DNA of 64,000 nt, taken from contig JAMFSR010000022.1 in assembly GCA_026225395.1 (NCBI GenBank), forward strand, positions 1-64,000, written 5' to 3'. The notes beneath the pieces are model-generated. The model had not been told where the DNA came from and ran no database searches. It worked only from the letters and a program-made list of their open reading frames with translations. Position numbers and translations under genes: made by a program. The first letter of the stretch is position 1. Each line of letters starts with the position of its first letter. Source of the DNA: Granulicella sapmiensis (GTDB lineage: Bacteria; Acidobacteriota; Terriglobia; Terriglobales; Acidobacteriaceae). Positions 52,215 to 61,924 of the stretch are shown here, one piece after another.

Positions 52215-54113
52215 TCAGCCGAACGTGAAGGAGTACGCCTGCACACCCGGCACCAGAAATTCTATCCGGAACGTGCGGTCCTGGATTGCGCCTTGCTGCC
52301 GTATCAACTGGTAAAGACGGTCCTCGGTCACTGTGCCGAACCCATCCGCGTCCGTATCGGCTCCATGGTCCGCGCCCGGTGCTTTGCCGTCGAGGGTAAC
52401 GCGGAAGCGGATCGGCTTTCCGGTCTTTGACGGCCCAAGTACCAGATGAAGATCACGGGCATGGAAGCGGTACACAATAGCGCTTGCTGGAGCGAGCGAG
52501 GTAGCAATCTGGCGCTCGTCCAGCCACTTGCCGGCCAAAGCCCACTCATTCAACTTTAGGCTGGAAGGCGCGTCGTAAGCTTGCGGCTCATTCTGATTGA
52601 AGCCACCCGGAGAAGCAAAGTTTTCAGCCCGATGGTAGCCGATGTAGGTTTCCGGAGATTGGACATCGCTGGAGTCGGCTGCCGCCTCAGCGCCAGATGC
52701 GGCAATCTGTGTAGCACTTCCCGGCAGCGGCTTGTGGTTCGCCTCTTCAAGCAGGCTGCGAATCCAGTTCTCCGATTCGTCATACCCGCCTTCGCCGAAG
52801 TGGTGATACCGAACCTTGCCCGTGGCGTCGATGAAGTAGTGCGCCGGCCAGTACTCGTTGTTGAAGCTTCGCCAGATGCGATAGTCGTTATCCATCGCGA
52901 CGGGATAGGTAACTCCGAGATCGTGGACAGCCTTACGAACGTTCGACTCGTCCTTCTCGAAGGGAAACTCCGGCGTATGCACACCGATGATGACGAGTCC
53001 GCTGTCTTTGTACTTCTCGTTCCAGGCCTTGATGTAGGGCAGCGTCCGCAGGCAGTTGATGCAGGAGTATGTCCAAAAGTCGACCAGCACCACCTTCCCC
53101 TTCAGCGAAGCCAGTGTCAGCGCCGGAGAGTTGATCCACGCAGTCGCGCCGGAAAGATCAACGGTTGGCCCAGCAGCAGCAGCCGGAGCGCCACCCGCCG
53201 CCATCATGGCATTGTTCGCCGCCATCGCGGGTTGGTTGCCAACCATCATCGCGTTCGATCCCGCCATTGCAGGCTGATTCCCAGCCATCATGGCATTATT
53301 GCCAGCCATCATCGCATTATTCCCGGCCATCATCGCACTGCTGGGAGCCATCGCCTGATCCTTGGAAGCCGTCTCCGCCGTCTGGGGATGGAAGCGATCC
53401 ACAAGCCGTTGCTCGAGATTCGCCGTGCTCGACAAAGACAGCCGCGTAAGGATGCCGCGATCCAGCCCAAAGGCCACCGCCACCACCCCAACGAGCACTG
53501 CCACACCGAGAGCGCGGCGAATCCATTCCTCTGCCCCGAGAGAGCGCTTCATAGCAGCAAACACGCGCCCGCCTGCAAGAAGAGCAATTGCCAGAGATGT
53601 GGCCGCACCTGCAGCGTAAGCCAGAAGAAGAAGTGTGGTGTGCGCACTCGCACCGCTTAGAGCTGCGCCCGTAAGAATGAGGCCAAGAATCGGTCCAGCG
53701 CAAGGAGCCCACAAAAGACCTGTCCCGATGCCGAGCAGAAAGGAGTTCAGCACTCCGGGCCCGGATTCCGGGTTGGATGCGTCAGAGCTGCTGGAAAGAC
53801 GATTCCCCAGCCGGACAAAGGGGCGTGAAAGCCGTTCTGCCAGTGAAGAGAACAGCAGGGTCAGGCCGAAAATTCCGAACAGGACCAGTGCCGCGACGCG
53901 ACCGTACTGGTTCGCACGGACAGCCCATCCTCCGCCGATGGTCGCCAGACTCGCCACCAGCGCGAACGTAACCGCCATGCCCGCCAGCAAAGGCAGCCCG
54001 CTCTTCCGAAACGGCTGATCGGAGCGTGCGAAAACGAACGGAAGGACGGGAAGAATGCACGGACTAAGGATGGTGAGGACGCCACCGACGTACGCCAGAA
54101 AAAGCAACAACAT
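52215..54113 (-). CDS. dipZ: CcdA-thioredoxin fusion (DipZ-like) with Met-rich heptad linker
   Basis: This roughly 632-residue protein has a CcdA/DsbD-type membrane domain (1-225) with redox Cys18 (S-P-C-I-L-P) and Cys138 (A-P-C-A-G-P), a linker with seven Met/Asn/Ala heptads (258-306), a TlpA-like thioredoxin domain (about 330-470) with C351-I-N-C354, and a C-terminal beta domain (about 500-632) as in mycobacterial DipZ. It should move reducing power from cytoplasmic thioredoxin to the periplasm. It is 45 nt upstream of msrB. ATG at 54113 is chosen; TTG/GTG codons just before it are closer to AAGGAG. Confidence 0.87.
   Translation of the reverse strand: MLLLFLAYVGGVLTILSPCILPVLPFVFARSDQPFRKSGLPLLAGMAVTFALVASLATIGGGWAVRANQYGRVAALVLFGIFGLTLLFSSLAERLSRPFVRLGNRLSSSSDASNPESGPGVLNSFLLGIGTGLLWAPCAGPILGLILTGAALSGASAHTTLLLLAYAAGAATSLAIALLAGGRVFAAMKRSLGAEEWIRRALGVAVLVGVVAVAFGLDRGILTRLSLSSTANLEQRLVDRFHPQTAETASKDQAMAPSSAMMAGNNAMMAGNNAMMAGNQPAMAGSNAMMVGNQPAMAANNAMMAAGGAPAAAAGPTVDLSGATAWINSPALTLASLKGKVVLVDFWTYSCINCLRTLPYIKAWNEKYKDSGLVIIGVHTPEFPFEKDESNVRKAVHDLGVTYPVAMDNDYRIWRSFNNEYWPAHYFIDATGKVRYHHFGEGGYDESENWIRSLLEEANHKPLPGSATQIAASGAEAAADSSDVQSPETYIGYHRAENFASPGGFNQNEPQAYDAPSSLKLNEWALAGKWLDERQIATSLAPASAIVYRFHARDLHLVLGPSKTGKPIRFRVTLDGKAPGADHGADTDADGFGTVTEDRLYQLIRQQGAIQDRTFRIEFLVPGVQAYSFTFG
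53196..53342 (-). repeat. Seven tandem 21-nt repeats encoding Met-rich heptads
   Basis: On the minus strand seven in-frame 21-nt units encode variants of N-N-A-M-M-A-G, namely S-S-A-M-M-A-G, N-N-A-M-M-A-G twice, N-Q-P-A-M-A-G, S-N-A-M-M-V-G, N-Q-P-A-M-A-A and N-N-A-M-M-A-A. They lie between the membrane and thioredoxin domains of the DipZ-like gene. Confidence 0.92.
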
Positions 54114-54223
54114 AATGCTCACCAACTCCTTCAGCCGTTACAGCGCTACAGGCCCGTGTGTCAGACTACGCAACCCGCATAGAAGTTACGCACCACGCCG
54201 ACATTTAGTTTGCATTCAGATCT

Positions 54224-54724
54224 TCAAGCCGTCCGAGGCGCGTCATGCTCTTCGACATACTTTCCGACGATTTCGGCAATCTCTTCGAGCAGGCTTTTGT
54301 CTTCTTCGGTAAACGCGGCCGGATCGTGGCTGTCGATATCGATCTCACCGATCACCGTTCCATGGGCGTAAATCGGGACGACGATCTCCGATTTGGTTTT
54401 GATCGAACAAGACAGATAGCGCGGATCGGAGTTGACATCATCGACGATAACCGTCTCGCCGGTTGCAACCGCTGCTCCACAGATTCCCTGGCTGACAGGA
54501 ATGCGAACATGTGGCGTTGGATCGCCTACATACGGACCCACGACAAGAGTCTCGGGATCATGCGGATCGAGCATGTAAAACCCCGTCCACGAGTAATAAG
54601 AAATGCTGCTCGCAAGCAGCTCCACAATCTGCTTCTGCAGAGACGCCAGCGACGAAGTCTTCGTTACCGCCGCTCGTACTCCTGTGAGGATTGCGGACCG
54701 GTCTATTTCGCTCTTCATTGTCAT
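54224..54724 (-). CDS. GAF-domain free methionine-(R)-sulfoxide reductase-like protein
   Basis: This 166-residue GAF protein follows the fRMsr pattern: S-W-T-G-F-Y-M-L-D (45-53), V-R-I-P-V-S-Q-G-I-C82-G, and S-C106-S-I-K-T-K-S-E-I-V-V-P. Of the three Cys of E. coli fRMsr two are present; the first (before R-I-P) is His. It should reduce free Met-R-sulfoxide or act as a redox/ligand sensor. It lies upstream of dipZ-msrB on the same strand, about 110 nt away. Confidence 0.8.
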   Translation of the reverse strand: MTMKSEIDRSAILTGVRAAVTKTSSLASLQKQIVELLASSISYYSWTGFYMLDPHDPETLVVGPYVGDPTPHVRIPVSQGICGAAVATGETVIVDDVNSDPRYLSCSIKTKSEIVVPIYAHGTVIGEIDIDSHDPAAFTEEDKSLLEEIAEIVGKYVEEHDAPRTA

Positions 54725-54777
54725 AGTGTCCTACAAATCGAAGCCGTGCCCTCAGTACCTGATGGATGGCCGGCAAC

Positions 54778-55362
54778 CTAACGCGCGAACCCTCCACCCG
54801 AATGTTTCCCCGTTCGCAAATCCAGCACAAACGGCACATCCTTGTCCGACTGCATATTCCACCCCGTCCCATGCAGCGCCCCACCCACAACCTCCGTCAT
54901 TGCCACACCTTCCCAACTAAGCCGCTCACTCTCCCACGCAACGCCATCTACCCCAACCGCCAGTACGCTGTGAAACCCCGCCAGCAACAACAGCCCATCC
55001 TCAGGCGCCGCAAGGATCGCCGTCACTGGTCGCATCGGCAGATGCACGCACCGCTCCGGCGTCAGCGTATCGACCAGGTACGCATACCCTCCCGCAACCG
55101 CCAGCAGATCATCCGCCCTCGGACACGCAAACACCCCCGAAGGCAGCGAAGCCTCCCGAAACCCCAGCGCACAAGTTGCCAGCAACACCCCACCCGTCGC
55201 TGGCTTCACCTCTACCAGCATCGCCCCACGCCCCATCGCGTCTTCTTCACCAGGCACATACAGCGGGTACACAAACTGCCGCGCGGGCGCAATCAGCGGA
55301 GCTGCATCAAGCACCTTCGCCGTCCAGCTATGCGGAAAAAACTCATGCACCGCAGCCTTCAT
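54778..55362 (-). CDS. Hypothetical protein coupled to thiL
   Basis: This 194-residue protein has beta-rich repeats resembling WD/propeller fragments (V-T-A-I-L-A-A-P-E-D-G-L-L-L-L-A-G). No signal peptide, no family recognised. The ATG at 55362 overlaps the thiL stop (ATGA), which fixes the start; an in-frame ATG at 55377 is less likely. Confidence 0.68.
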   Translation of the reverse strand: MKAAVHEFFPHSWTAKVLDAAPLIAPARQFVYPLYVPGEEDAMGRGAMLVEVKPATGGVLLATCALGFREASLPSGVFACPRADDLLAVAGGYAYLVDTLTPERCVHLPMRPVTAILAAPEDGLLLLAGFHSVLAVGVDGVAWESERLSWEGVAMTEVVGGALHGTGWNMQSDKDVPFVLDLRTGKHSGGGFAR

Positions 55363-56354
55363 CGCAAATGCTCCCACCCCTGCGCCTTCAACTCCGTCCG
55401 CTTGCCATCAATCCCAACCACCACCACCTGCGCCCGCCCTTTGCGTTTCGCCACAATCTTCCCAATCCTCGTAACCGGCACACCACCGAGCATTCGCGGC
55501 ATCTTCGTCGCAGCCTTCGCCGTAAACAGCAACTCATAATCTTCACCACCATCAAGCGCCGCCCGCAGCCCATCTTCCGCACTCAGCTTCTTCGTCAAGG
55601 GATGCAACGGTAACCACCCCGCCTCAACCTCCGCCCCAACACCCGAAGCCTCACACAAATGCGCCAGGTCAGTAGAAATCCCATCGCTGATATCCATACA
55701 AGCCGTCGCCAATCCACGCCTCAGCAAAGCCTGCCCAGCCTTCAATCGCGGAGCAGGGAACAGGTGCGGATGATCCTCTCCCGCCTTCGCCTTGTGAAAC
55801 TTCCCCGGCGCCTTCGACAACTCTTCCAACTCAACCGCCGCCCCACCCAGCGTCCCAGTGCAGTACAAAACATCCTCAACCCGAGCTCCACTCCTCCGCA
55901 GAGCCTTCCCCCTCGGAACGCTCCCAAGTAACACGATGTCAGCCAGAATATGGTTACTCGGCGACTCCGAAGTATCGCCTCCAGCAAGGACCACACCAAC
56001 CTCCACACCCAGCCACAAAACACCGTCAAGAAGACCACGGATTTCACCACGATTTTTGGCAAATTCCCGTGGCAAAGCCAACGACAAAAACGCTGCCATT
56101 GGCTTCGCCCCCATCGCCGCCAGGTCGCTCAACCCTCGCGCGAGCACCCTATGCCCGATCGAAGGCATCGGATGCCACTCTCTTTTGAAGTGTCGCCCTT
56201 CCAGGCTAAAGTCTGTTGTTACAACAACATCGTCGCCTGCTTTGGGAGCAAGAATCGCGCAATCATCCCCGATTCCTACCCGCACCGTGCCCCTCGCCCC
56301 GCCCGCGCGCTGGCGAATCAGTTCAATCAGCGCCAGCTCTCCTGTCTTTGCCAT
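55359..56354 (-). CDS. thiL: Thiamine-monophosphate kinase
   Basis: This 331-residue ATP-dependent kinase of the PurM/ThiL fold has G-I-G-D-D-C-A-I-L, T-D-F-S-L-E-G-R-H-F (Mg/ATP site), G-L-S-D-L-A-A-M-G-A, G-G-D-T and M-D-I-S-D-G-I-S-T-D-L. It makes thiamine diphosphate. ATG at 56354 is used since homology starts with G-E-L-A-L-I; GGAGG sits only 2 nt before it, so an upstream ATG at 56366 is possible. Confidence 0.93.
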   Translation of the reverse strand: MAKTGELALIELIRQRAGGARGTVRVGIGDDCAILAPKAGDDVVVTTDFSLEGRHFKREWHPMPSIGHRVLARGLSDLAAMGAKPMAAFLSLALPREFAKNRGEIRGLLDGVLWLGVEVGVVLAGGDTSESPSNHILADIVLLGSVPRGKALRRSGARVEDVLYCTGTLGGAAVELEELSKAPGKFHKAKAGEDHPHLFPAPRLKAGQALLRRGLATACMDISDGISTDLAHLCEASGVGAEVEAGWLPLHPLTKKLSAEDGLRAALDGGEDYELLFTAKAATKMPRMLGGVPVTRIGKIVAKRKGRAQVVVVGIDGKRTELKAQGWEHLR

Positions 56355-56425
56355 GCCCTCCAGCATACGTCGCGATTTACACTCGCAGAACACGATACCT
56401 GCAACCGCAAGAACCCAAGGACCTT

Positions 56426-57763
56426 ATGCGCCGACACCTATTTTGCCTTCTCCTCTTACTCTCCGCCGCAGCCACCGCCCAGCAAGCCCCCATCGCCCTC
56501 GAAGGCACTCTTGTCACCCCGCAGGACGTCATTCCGCACGGAATCGTCCTGATGCAGAATGGCAAGATCGTCGCTTCCGGAGCCGATGTTAAGGTTCCAA
56601 CGGGTACGAAAGTTACTCATATCGAAGGAGTTATTGCTCCAGGCTTTATCGACCTGCATAACCACCTCACCTACAACGTCTTTCCGCGCTGGAAGCCCAT
56701 CGAGGAGTTTGGCAGTCGCTACGACTGGCAGCAGAAGCCTGTTTATAACGTGCTGCTGTCCGCTCCTTATGCGGGAATGGTGAAGCTTGGCATGGCTTGC
56801 GATATGGAGCGTTATGCCGAAATCAAGGCCATCACGGAAGGAGAAACCAGCCTCGTCGGTGGTTTGCAGCAGGCATGTTCGAACGGTCTTGCGCGCAACC
56901 TGGATTACGATCCTGAACTCGGCAGCTCGACTGGCAAGATCGTTTACAACGTCTTTCCGTTCCAGATGAACGAAGTGCAACTCGCTGAAGCTAAAGCGGC
57001 TTTGGCGGCAACGCCGCGTGGTTCGCTACTAATCCACGTGGCGGAAGGAGGGCCAAACGACGCCTCTGCCAGCCGCGAGTTCACCATGCTCAAGGGCCGC
57101 GGGCTGCTTCTGCCGGGTGTTTCGGTCATCCATGGCGTGGGCATCAAGCCGGAGAATTTTGCGGAAATGGCCAAGGCTGGCGTGGGTTTCGTGTGGTCGC
57201 CGCGCAGCAATATCGAGCTCTATGGTGACACCGCCCGCGTCGCCGCCGCCAAGGCCGCAGGAGTGCAAATGGCGATCGCTCCCGACTGGAGTCCGACCGG
57301 CAGCGACGGCACGCTTGGCGAACTTAAGTATGCTTCGCGCTGGAACCAGACCCAGGGCTCACAGCAAACGCCCCCGCCGCTCTTCGAGCGGGATCTCGTG
57401 TTGATGGCGACAGCAACTCCTGCCGCGATGGTCAACCTCGCCGGGCAAATCGGTTCGCTGGCTGCGGGAAATGCCGCCGATCTTATCGTGATACGAGAGA
57501 TAGGGGACGATGCCTACTGGAGTCTGACACATACCGCCCCGCAGGACCTGGAGCTGGTCGTCATCGGTGGGCAGGCGGTCTATGGCGACGCCGCTCTGAT
57601 GAAGCAGATTGGTGCTACACATGGGGAAGATTTTGAGGTGTGTGGCGCAAAAAAGACGATCGAGTTGACCGGTAAGTCCCTGGCCGACACCGAGAAAGGT
57701 CTGAGTCACGCCATGAACCAGTTTGGGCGTACGCTGGCTCCTATTTCGGAGTGCGGAAACTAA
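56426..57763 (+). CDS. Secreted metal-dependent amidohydrolase
   Basis: This 445-residue protein has a signal peptide (1-19, ending A-T-A-Q). The amidohydrolase fold shows G-F-I-D-L-H-N-H-L (first metal site), L-L-I-H-V-A-E, V-I-H-G-V-G, and an Asp in A-I-A-P-D-W-S-P-T-G-S-D. It resembles the imidazolonepropionase/cyclic-imidate branch; substrate unknown. AAGGA lies 6 nt before ATG 56426. It diverges from thiL. Confidence 0.83.
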   Translation: MRRHLFCLLLLLSAAATAQQAPIALEGTLVTPQDVIPHGIVLMQNGKIVASGADVKVPTGTKVTHIEGVIAPGFIDLHNHLTYNVFPRWKPIEEFGSRYDWQQKPVYNVLLSAPYAGMVKLGMACDMERYAEIKAITEGETSLVGGLQQACSNGLARNLDYDPELGSSTGKIVYNVFPFQMNEVQLAEAKAALAATPRGSLLIHVAEGGPNDASASREFTMLKGRGLLLPGVSVIHGVGIKPENFAEMAKAGVGFVWSPRSNIELYGDTARVAAAKAAGVQMAIAPDWSPTGSDGTLGELKYASRWNQTQGSQQTPPPLFERDLVLMATATPAAMVNLAGQIGSLAAGNAADLIVIREIGDDAYWSLTHTAPQDLELVVIGGQAVYGDAALMKQIGATHGEDFEVCGAKKTIELTGKSLADTEKGLSHAMNQFGRTLAPISECGN

Positions 57764-58034
57764 CGTTTTGCCAAGGACATAAACTACTCATAAATAAACA
57801 CTTAAATGCTCGTTACAGGAATATTACTGAAACCCACAGATTTGCATCCGATGGGGCCTCGAAACGCTTGCCCTGGCGGGCCGGGTTCGTTAACATAGGG
57901 AGAACGTCCCCAGCCGTCCGCACGATTCTGGCCTGGGTCTGAACCGGGTTTTTGCCTTGGATCTGACGTGTGAAACACGGGCCTGCTTTTAAGCGTCCAG
58001 GTCTTCAACAGAATTCGGATTCGAGGCAGGCATT

Positions 58035-59048
58035 TTGCGGACAAGGTATCTGGTTTATGTAACGCGGGCGGAAGATGGAGCGGTCGATCGCGTCCACATC
58101 CCCATGCGTTATGTGTACGTGCTGATCGCGGCGGCGGTTACCGGCATGTTCACCATTGCCGGAATGGCGGGATCCTACTCGCGCATGCTCGCGAAGGCAG
58201 AGACGATCAATCGCCTGCGCGATGAGTTGGCGATGACTCGTAAAGACTACGCTCACCTCGAAAAAACCGCTCATGAAAAAGATGTACAGGCCGCCAGTCT
58301 GGGTTCGCTCGCGAGCGAAGTGTCGGCCATCTATGGCCTCACTGCCGGCAAACTGACACTGCCCCACGGGCATGGCCTGAAGGCCGCAAAAACCACCGTG
58401 GCAGACACCGCTAAGGCGCCCCTCAAGGACGACTCCTCCAGCTTTACGGATGACAGCTACTACAACTCCATAGACACATTTCACGCGCTGCAGGCGACCG
58501 CGCTCGAGGGTATAGCTGCGCAGAATCTCAACCCGACCCTGGGCCAGGGATTGGGGATTCGCAGCACGCTGAGCGGGTTTGCCGGTCTGGAAGCAGATGC
58601 CGGCGGGTCGAACATGCCCGACATGTGGCCAATCCTCGGGCCTATCAACAGCGGCTTTGGTGAGCGGGAAGACCCGATCCTGGGCAATGGCGAAGGCGAG
58701 TTTCACAAGGGCGTCGATATCGGCTCGCCGAATGGAACGCCGGTGCATGCACCTGCCGATGGCCGCGTGACGAAGGCCGGAATGGGCAATGGCTACGGAC
58801 GCGAGGTCGAGATCGATCATGGCAACGGCGTTGTGACGCTGTACGCACATCTGCAGGGCTTCAACGTGGTCGCGGGCCAGAGTGTGGTGAAGGGCGAAGT
58901 GATCGGATACGTGGGGCATAGCGGAAGCCGGGTAACCGGGCCGAACCTGCACTACGAGGTCCAGGTTCGTGGCATCGCCGTGAACCCGCACAAGTATTTG
59001 CGCACGACCATGGCGCAGCTCGGCGGCACTTCCAGCGGCGGACTGTAG
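58035..59048 (+). CDS. M23-family peptidase homologue, membrane-anchored
   Basis: This 337-residue protein has one membrane helix (about 28-47), a coiled coil (50-95) and a LytM/M23 domain (205-325). Metal motif H-K-G-V-D (HxxxD) and the L-Y-A-H-L-Q histidine are present. The usual H-L-H motif reads N-L-H in T-G-P-N-L-H-Y-E, so the first His of HxH is Asn. It may be a weak amidase/endopeptidase or a non-catalytic activator of cell-wall hydrolases. The start codon is TTG at 58035. Confidence 0.82.
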   Translation: MRTRYLVYVTRAEDGAVDRVHIPMRYVYVLIAAAVTGMFTIAGMAGSYSRMLAKAETINRLRDELAMTRKDYAHLEKTAHEKDVQAASLGSLASEVSAIYGLTAGKLTLPHGHGLKAAKTTVADTAKAPLKDDSSSFTDDSYYNSIDTFHALQATALEGIAAQNLNPTLGQGLGIRSTLSGFAGLEADAGGSNMPDMWPILGPINSGFGEREDPILGNGEGEFHKGVDIGSPNGTPVHAPADGRVTKAGMGNGYGREVEIDHGNGVVTLYAHLQGFNVVAGQSVVKGEVIGYVGHSGSRVTGPNLHYEVQVRGIAVNPHKYLRTTMAQLGGTSSGGL

Positions 59049-59286
59049 CAAGTCCGCTACGGAACCCTACGCAGGTACTCGACTTTGTTCCGGATGCAAG
59101 GCTCGAGGCTGCCATCCACACACTGCAACCAATGTATGACCGGGATGGTGGGAGTCGCTGCGTGCGCTTGTGGCGACACGACGAAGAGCAGGATCGTCGC
59201 AGCAAAAGGAGGATGGCGTGAAACTTGCCCATCCCCCAGTTGTGCCTGATGCGATTGGTTACTTCAAGGCTCTAAGCGGCCGAGAT

Positions 59287-60777
59287 TTATTGTGCTGCTG
59301 CATGGGCCGGAGAAGTTTTGCCGCCGCCAACATAAGTCACGTGCCAGACGCTGCGACTGCCGTCGTCTGTGACGAAGAGGCTATCGTCCGGACCCATGGC
59401 GACGCCGACGGGACGGCCCCAAACCTGGCCGTCCGCGGTTACGAAACCGGTGAGGAAGTCGTCGTACTCGCCGGTGGCTTTGCCGTCGTGCATGGGAATG
59501 TAGATGACCTCGTAGCCGGCACGGTTGGCACGGTTCCAGCTACCGTGTTCGGCGGCAAAAGCACCGCCCTGAAACTCCTGCGGGAGGGGTTTCCAGTCCC
59601 GGTTGTGTATTTCGTTAATCGTGGCTAAGTACCGAGTGAACACCATTTCCAAAGACGCCATGTGCGGTTGCACCAGGACGTCTGGCGTCTTCACCTTGGA
59701 GGCAATGTCGGCACGTTTGCAGCTGGCGGCCTGGTCGGCGGTGAGTGCGGGAGCCTGCAGGTTGGGGCCGGTGCCGGTGGCGCAGGGATCAGGGAGACGC
59801 GGGTCCTTGTGTCCGCCCATGTAGTACCAGGGCCAGCCGAAGAAACTGCCTTCGGGCACGGAGGTCACGTAGTCGGGAACGAGGTGATTGCCGAGGTTGT
59901 CGCGCTCGTTGGTGGAGCACCACAGCGAGCCGGTGATCGGATTGATGGCCTCTCCCACACAGTTACGGATGCCGTGCGCGTAGACCTCGACGAACTTGCC
60001 GTCGGGCGTGTATTCGAGCACGTCGGCGCGATGGAACTCCTTGGGATGGGTGTCGGCGTCGTCGACGTTGGAACCGGAGCCGACGGAGACGAGCATGTGG
60101 CCGTCCTTGGAGAAAACGACATCACGCGTCCAGTGGCCGCCGCCGGTGAGCTGCGCGTAGCCGGGGATGTCGGGGACGATGGTTTCGGCAGCGCCTGTGG
60201 CGTGAAGGTCGCCGGAGTGATACGGGAAGCGCTGAATGGTGGTCGCGTTGCCGACGTAGACGTAGCGCGGATTGTCAGCCGGATAGAAGGCGATGCCGAA
60301 GGGATGGTCGAGGCTGGTGGCGAACTTTTCGATCTGGGCGGCTTTGCCGTCGGGGCCGACACCGCGGAGGACGAAGAGGGTGCCCGCGCCGGAGTCTGAG
60401 AGAAAAATGTCACCGTTTGGAGCGGTGCGGATGAGGCGCGGCTCGGTGAAGGTGCCACCGCTGAGCTGCATCTGCTCCTTGTTGTCGGCGCGCTGCATGG
60501 GGGTGGTGTCACCGCCGGCGTAGAGGGTGACCTTGAAACCGGCGGGGGCAATGGGCCACGCGTCCTTGGGCTTGGGGATAATGTGCGCGGTGTTGTTGAC
60601 GGCTTCTTCGGGTTTGGGCTCGGGAAGGTCTGCGAGCGTGATCTTGTGGCGCACGCCGGGGTGCTGCTGGTTCCAGTCGGTGAAGGCGGCCTGTCCGGTC
60701 AGCAGGGGCTGCTGGGCGGCGACCGCAACGGAAGCGAGGGAAACGGCGGCAAGAAAAGTGCGAGCAATGGGACGCAT
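59287..60777 (-). CDS. Secreted PQQ-dependent sugar dehydrogenase-like protein
   Basis: This 496-residue protein has a signal peptide (1-20). The six-bladed propeller of the soluble glucose/sorbosone dehydrogenase family shows A-P-N-G-D-I-F-L-S-D, L-D-H-P-F-G-I-A-F and H-G-I-R-N (conserved Arg). Cys residues in D-P-C and A-S-C-K may form a disulfide. It should oxidise aldoses or be a non-enzymatic homologue; substrate unknown. No heme or PQQ genes are near. Confidence 0.83.
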   Translation of the reverse strand: MRPIARTFLAAVSLASVAVAAQQPLLTGQAAFTDWNQQHPGVRHKITLADLPEPKPEEAVNNTAHIIPKPKDAWPIAPAGFKVTLYAGGDTTPMQRADNKEQMQLSGGTFTEPRLIRTAPNGDIFLSDSGAGTLFVLRGVGPDGKAAQIEKFATSLDHPFGIAFYPADNPRYVYVGNATTIQRFPYHSGDLHATGAAETIVPDIPGYAQLTGGGHWTRDVVFSKDGHMLVSVGSGSNVDDADTHPKEFHRADVLEYTPDGKFVEVYAHGIRNCVGEAINPITGSLWCSTNERDNLGNHLVPDYVTSVPEGSFFGWPWYYMGGHKDPRLPDPCATGTGPNLQAPALTADQAASCKRADIASKVKTPDVLVQPHMASLEMVFTRYLATINEIHNRDWKPLPQEFQGGAFAAEHGSWNRANRAGYEVIYIPMHDGKATGEYDDFLTGFVTADGQVWGRPVGVAMGPDDSLFVTDDGSRSVWHVTYVGGGKTSPAHAAAQ

Positions 60778-60860
60778 GAGTCGACTCCGGAAGGACGTTA
60801 ACTGCTTCGATGCGGTTGCGTTGAGTTTGGGTCCAGGCCTTTTGGCCGGAGACGCTTCAG

Positions 60861-61913
60861 TTACTTGGACGGCTTTCTGGCGCGGGAAGACGCCACGGGT
60901 ACGGGAGTGGGCGGAAGCGAGGGCGCTTCGGCGGCGTCGGGGCCTTTGGAGGATGCGAGGGCTTTCATTTGATCGACGCTGGCCGACGCACTCAAAATGG
61001 CCCGGTCCTTGTGCTGCTCGAGCGTAATGGAGGCCAGCACGGCGCGCAGTGCGGCGTCGGCTGCGTCGCGCGGCGGCTGTGCGCTGCCGATGCCGCGGAC
61101 AATATTGACCAGCGTTGTCATGGCTTCGACCGTGTGCTGCGCTCCGGCTTCGTCCGGCGCCATCTCTTCGATGCGCAGATGTACGGAGCCGCTGTAGCGC
61201 AGGCTGGCTACGAGGTCGGTGTCGTCGGCCAGCGGAATCTCGAAGCCCAGGATCGAGATGCGGCCGTTTTCGGCAAAGGGAAGGCCGATGTGGCCTATGC
61301 CCCAGGCTTGCGAGAGCAGTGGGACTTCTTGATAGCGCGCCGCCAGCAAGGACGAGCCAGGAGTGCCGATAGCCGATGTGCGGGCGCGGTCCAGCATGGA
61401 GTGGATCTGCTCGGCGGTGGGCATGTTGGAGGCGCCGATGGTGTCGTAGCCAAGCTGTGCGACGCGCAGAGTGCGGCCTTCGACGGGGATGGAGTAAATG
61501 TCGCGGCCTGCGTAGCTTTCGTGGGAGCTGGCGATGACGCTCAAGTACTTTCCGAGCCGCTGGCCATCGAAGCGTCCAACGAACACCTCGGAGTAGGCGA
61601 CCGGGCCGTTGGGTCCCTTGGGATCGGCCATGCGATGCAGCGCGAAGGCGGCTTCGTCGATGTCGCGCTCAGGCACAATGCCGGTGGAGTCGATGAAGTT
61701 CTGGAAGTCCTTGCTGCGCGCAACAGGCGTGGTATCGAAGTGCGTGGCCGCGCGCAGGGTCTTCAGGTGGATGTAGACGATGGCGTCGGACTCGGGCAGC
61801 AGGCGCGCGGCTTCCGGGGGTGATTTGCCGCGCAGGTAGAGCGCAATGCCCAGCGCAGCGACAACGGCCAGGACGATCAGCAGCGGGATAAGGGTGCGGT
61901 TGCGCTGGCGCAT
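60861..61913 (-). CDS. Membrane-anchored hypothetical protein
   Basis: This 350-residue protein has one N-terminal membrane segment (8-27) and a large extracytoplasmic domain starting E-A-A-R-L-L-P-E-S-D-A-I-V-Y-I. That opening is typical of a recurrent Acidobacteriota family of unknown role (DUF3352-like in shape). The C-terminus is Pro/Ser-rich. It is 11 nt downstream of the next secreted protein gene, forming a two-gene operon. Confidence 0.7.
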   Translation of the reverse strand: MRQRNRTLIPLLIVLAVVAALGIALYLRGKSPPEAARLLPESDAIVYIHLKTLRAATHFDTTPVARSKDFQNFIDSTGIVPERDIDEAAFALHRMADPKGPNGPVAYSEVFVGRFDGQRLGKYLSVIASSHESYAGRDIYSIPVEGRTLRVAQLGYDTIGASNMPTAEQIHSMLDRARTSAIGTPGSSLLAARYQEVPLLSQAWGIGHIGLPFAENGRISILGFEIPLADDTDLVASLRYSGSVHLRIEEMAPDEAGAQHTVEAMTTLVNIVRGIGSAQPPRDAADAALRAVLASITLEQHKDRAILSASASVDQMKALASSKGPDAAEAPSLPPTPVPVASSRARKPSK

Positions 61914-61924
61914 AGGTTATTCGG

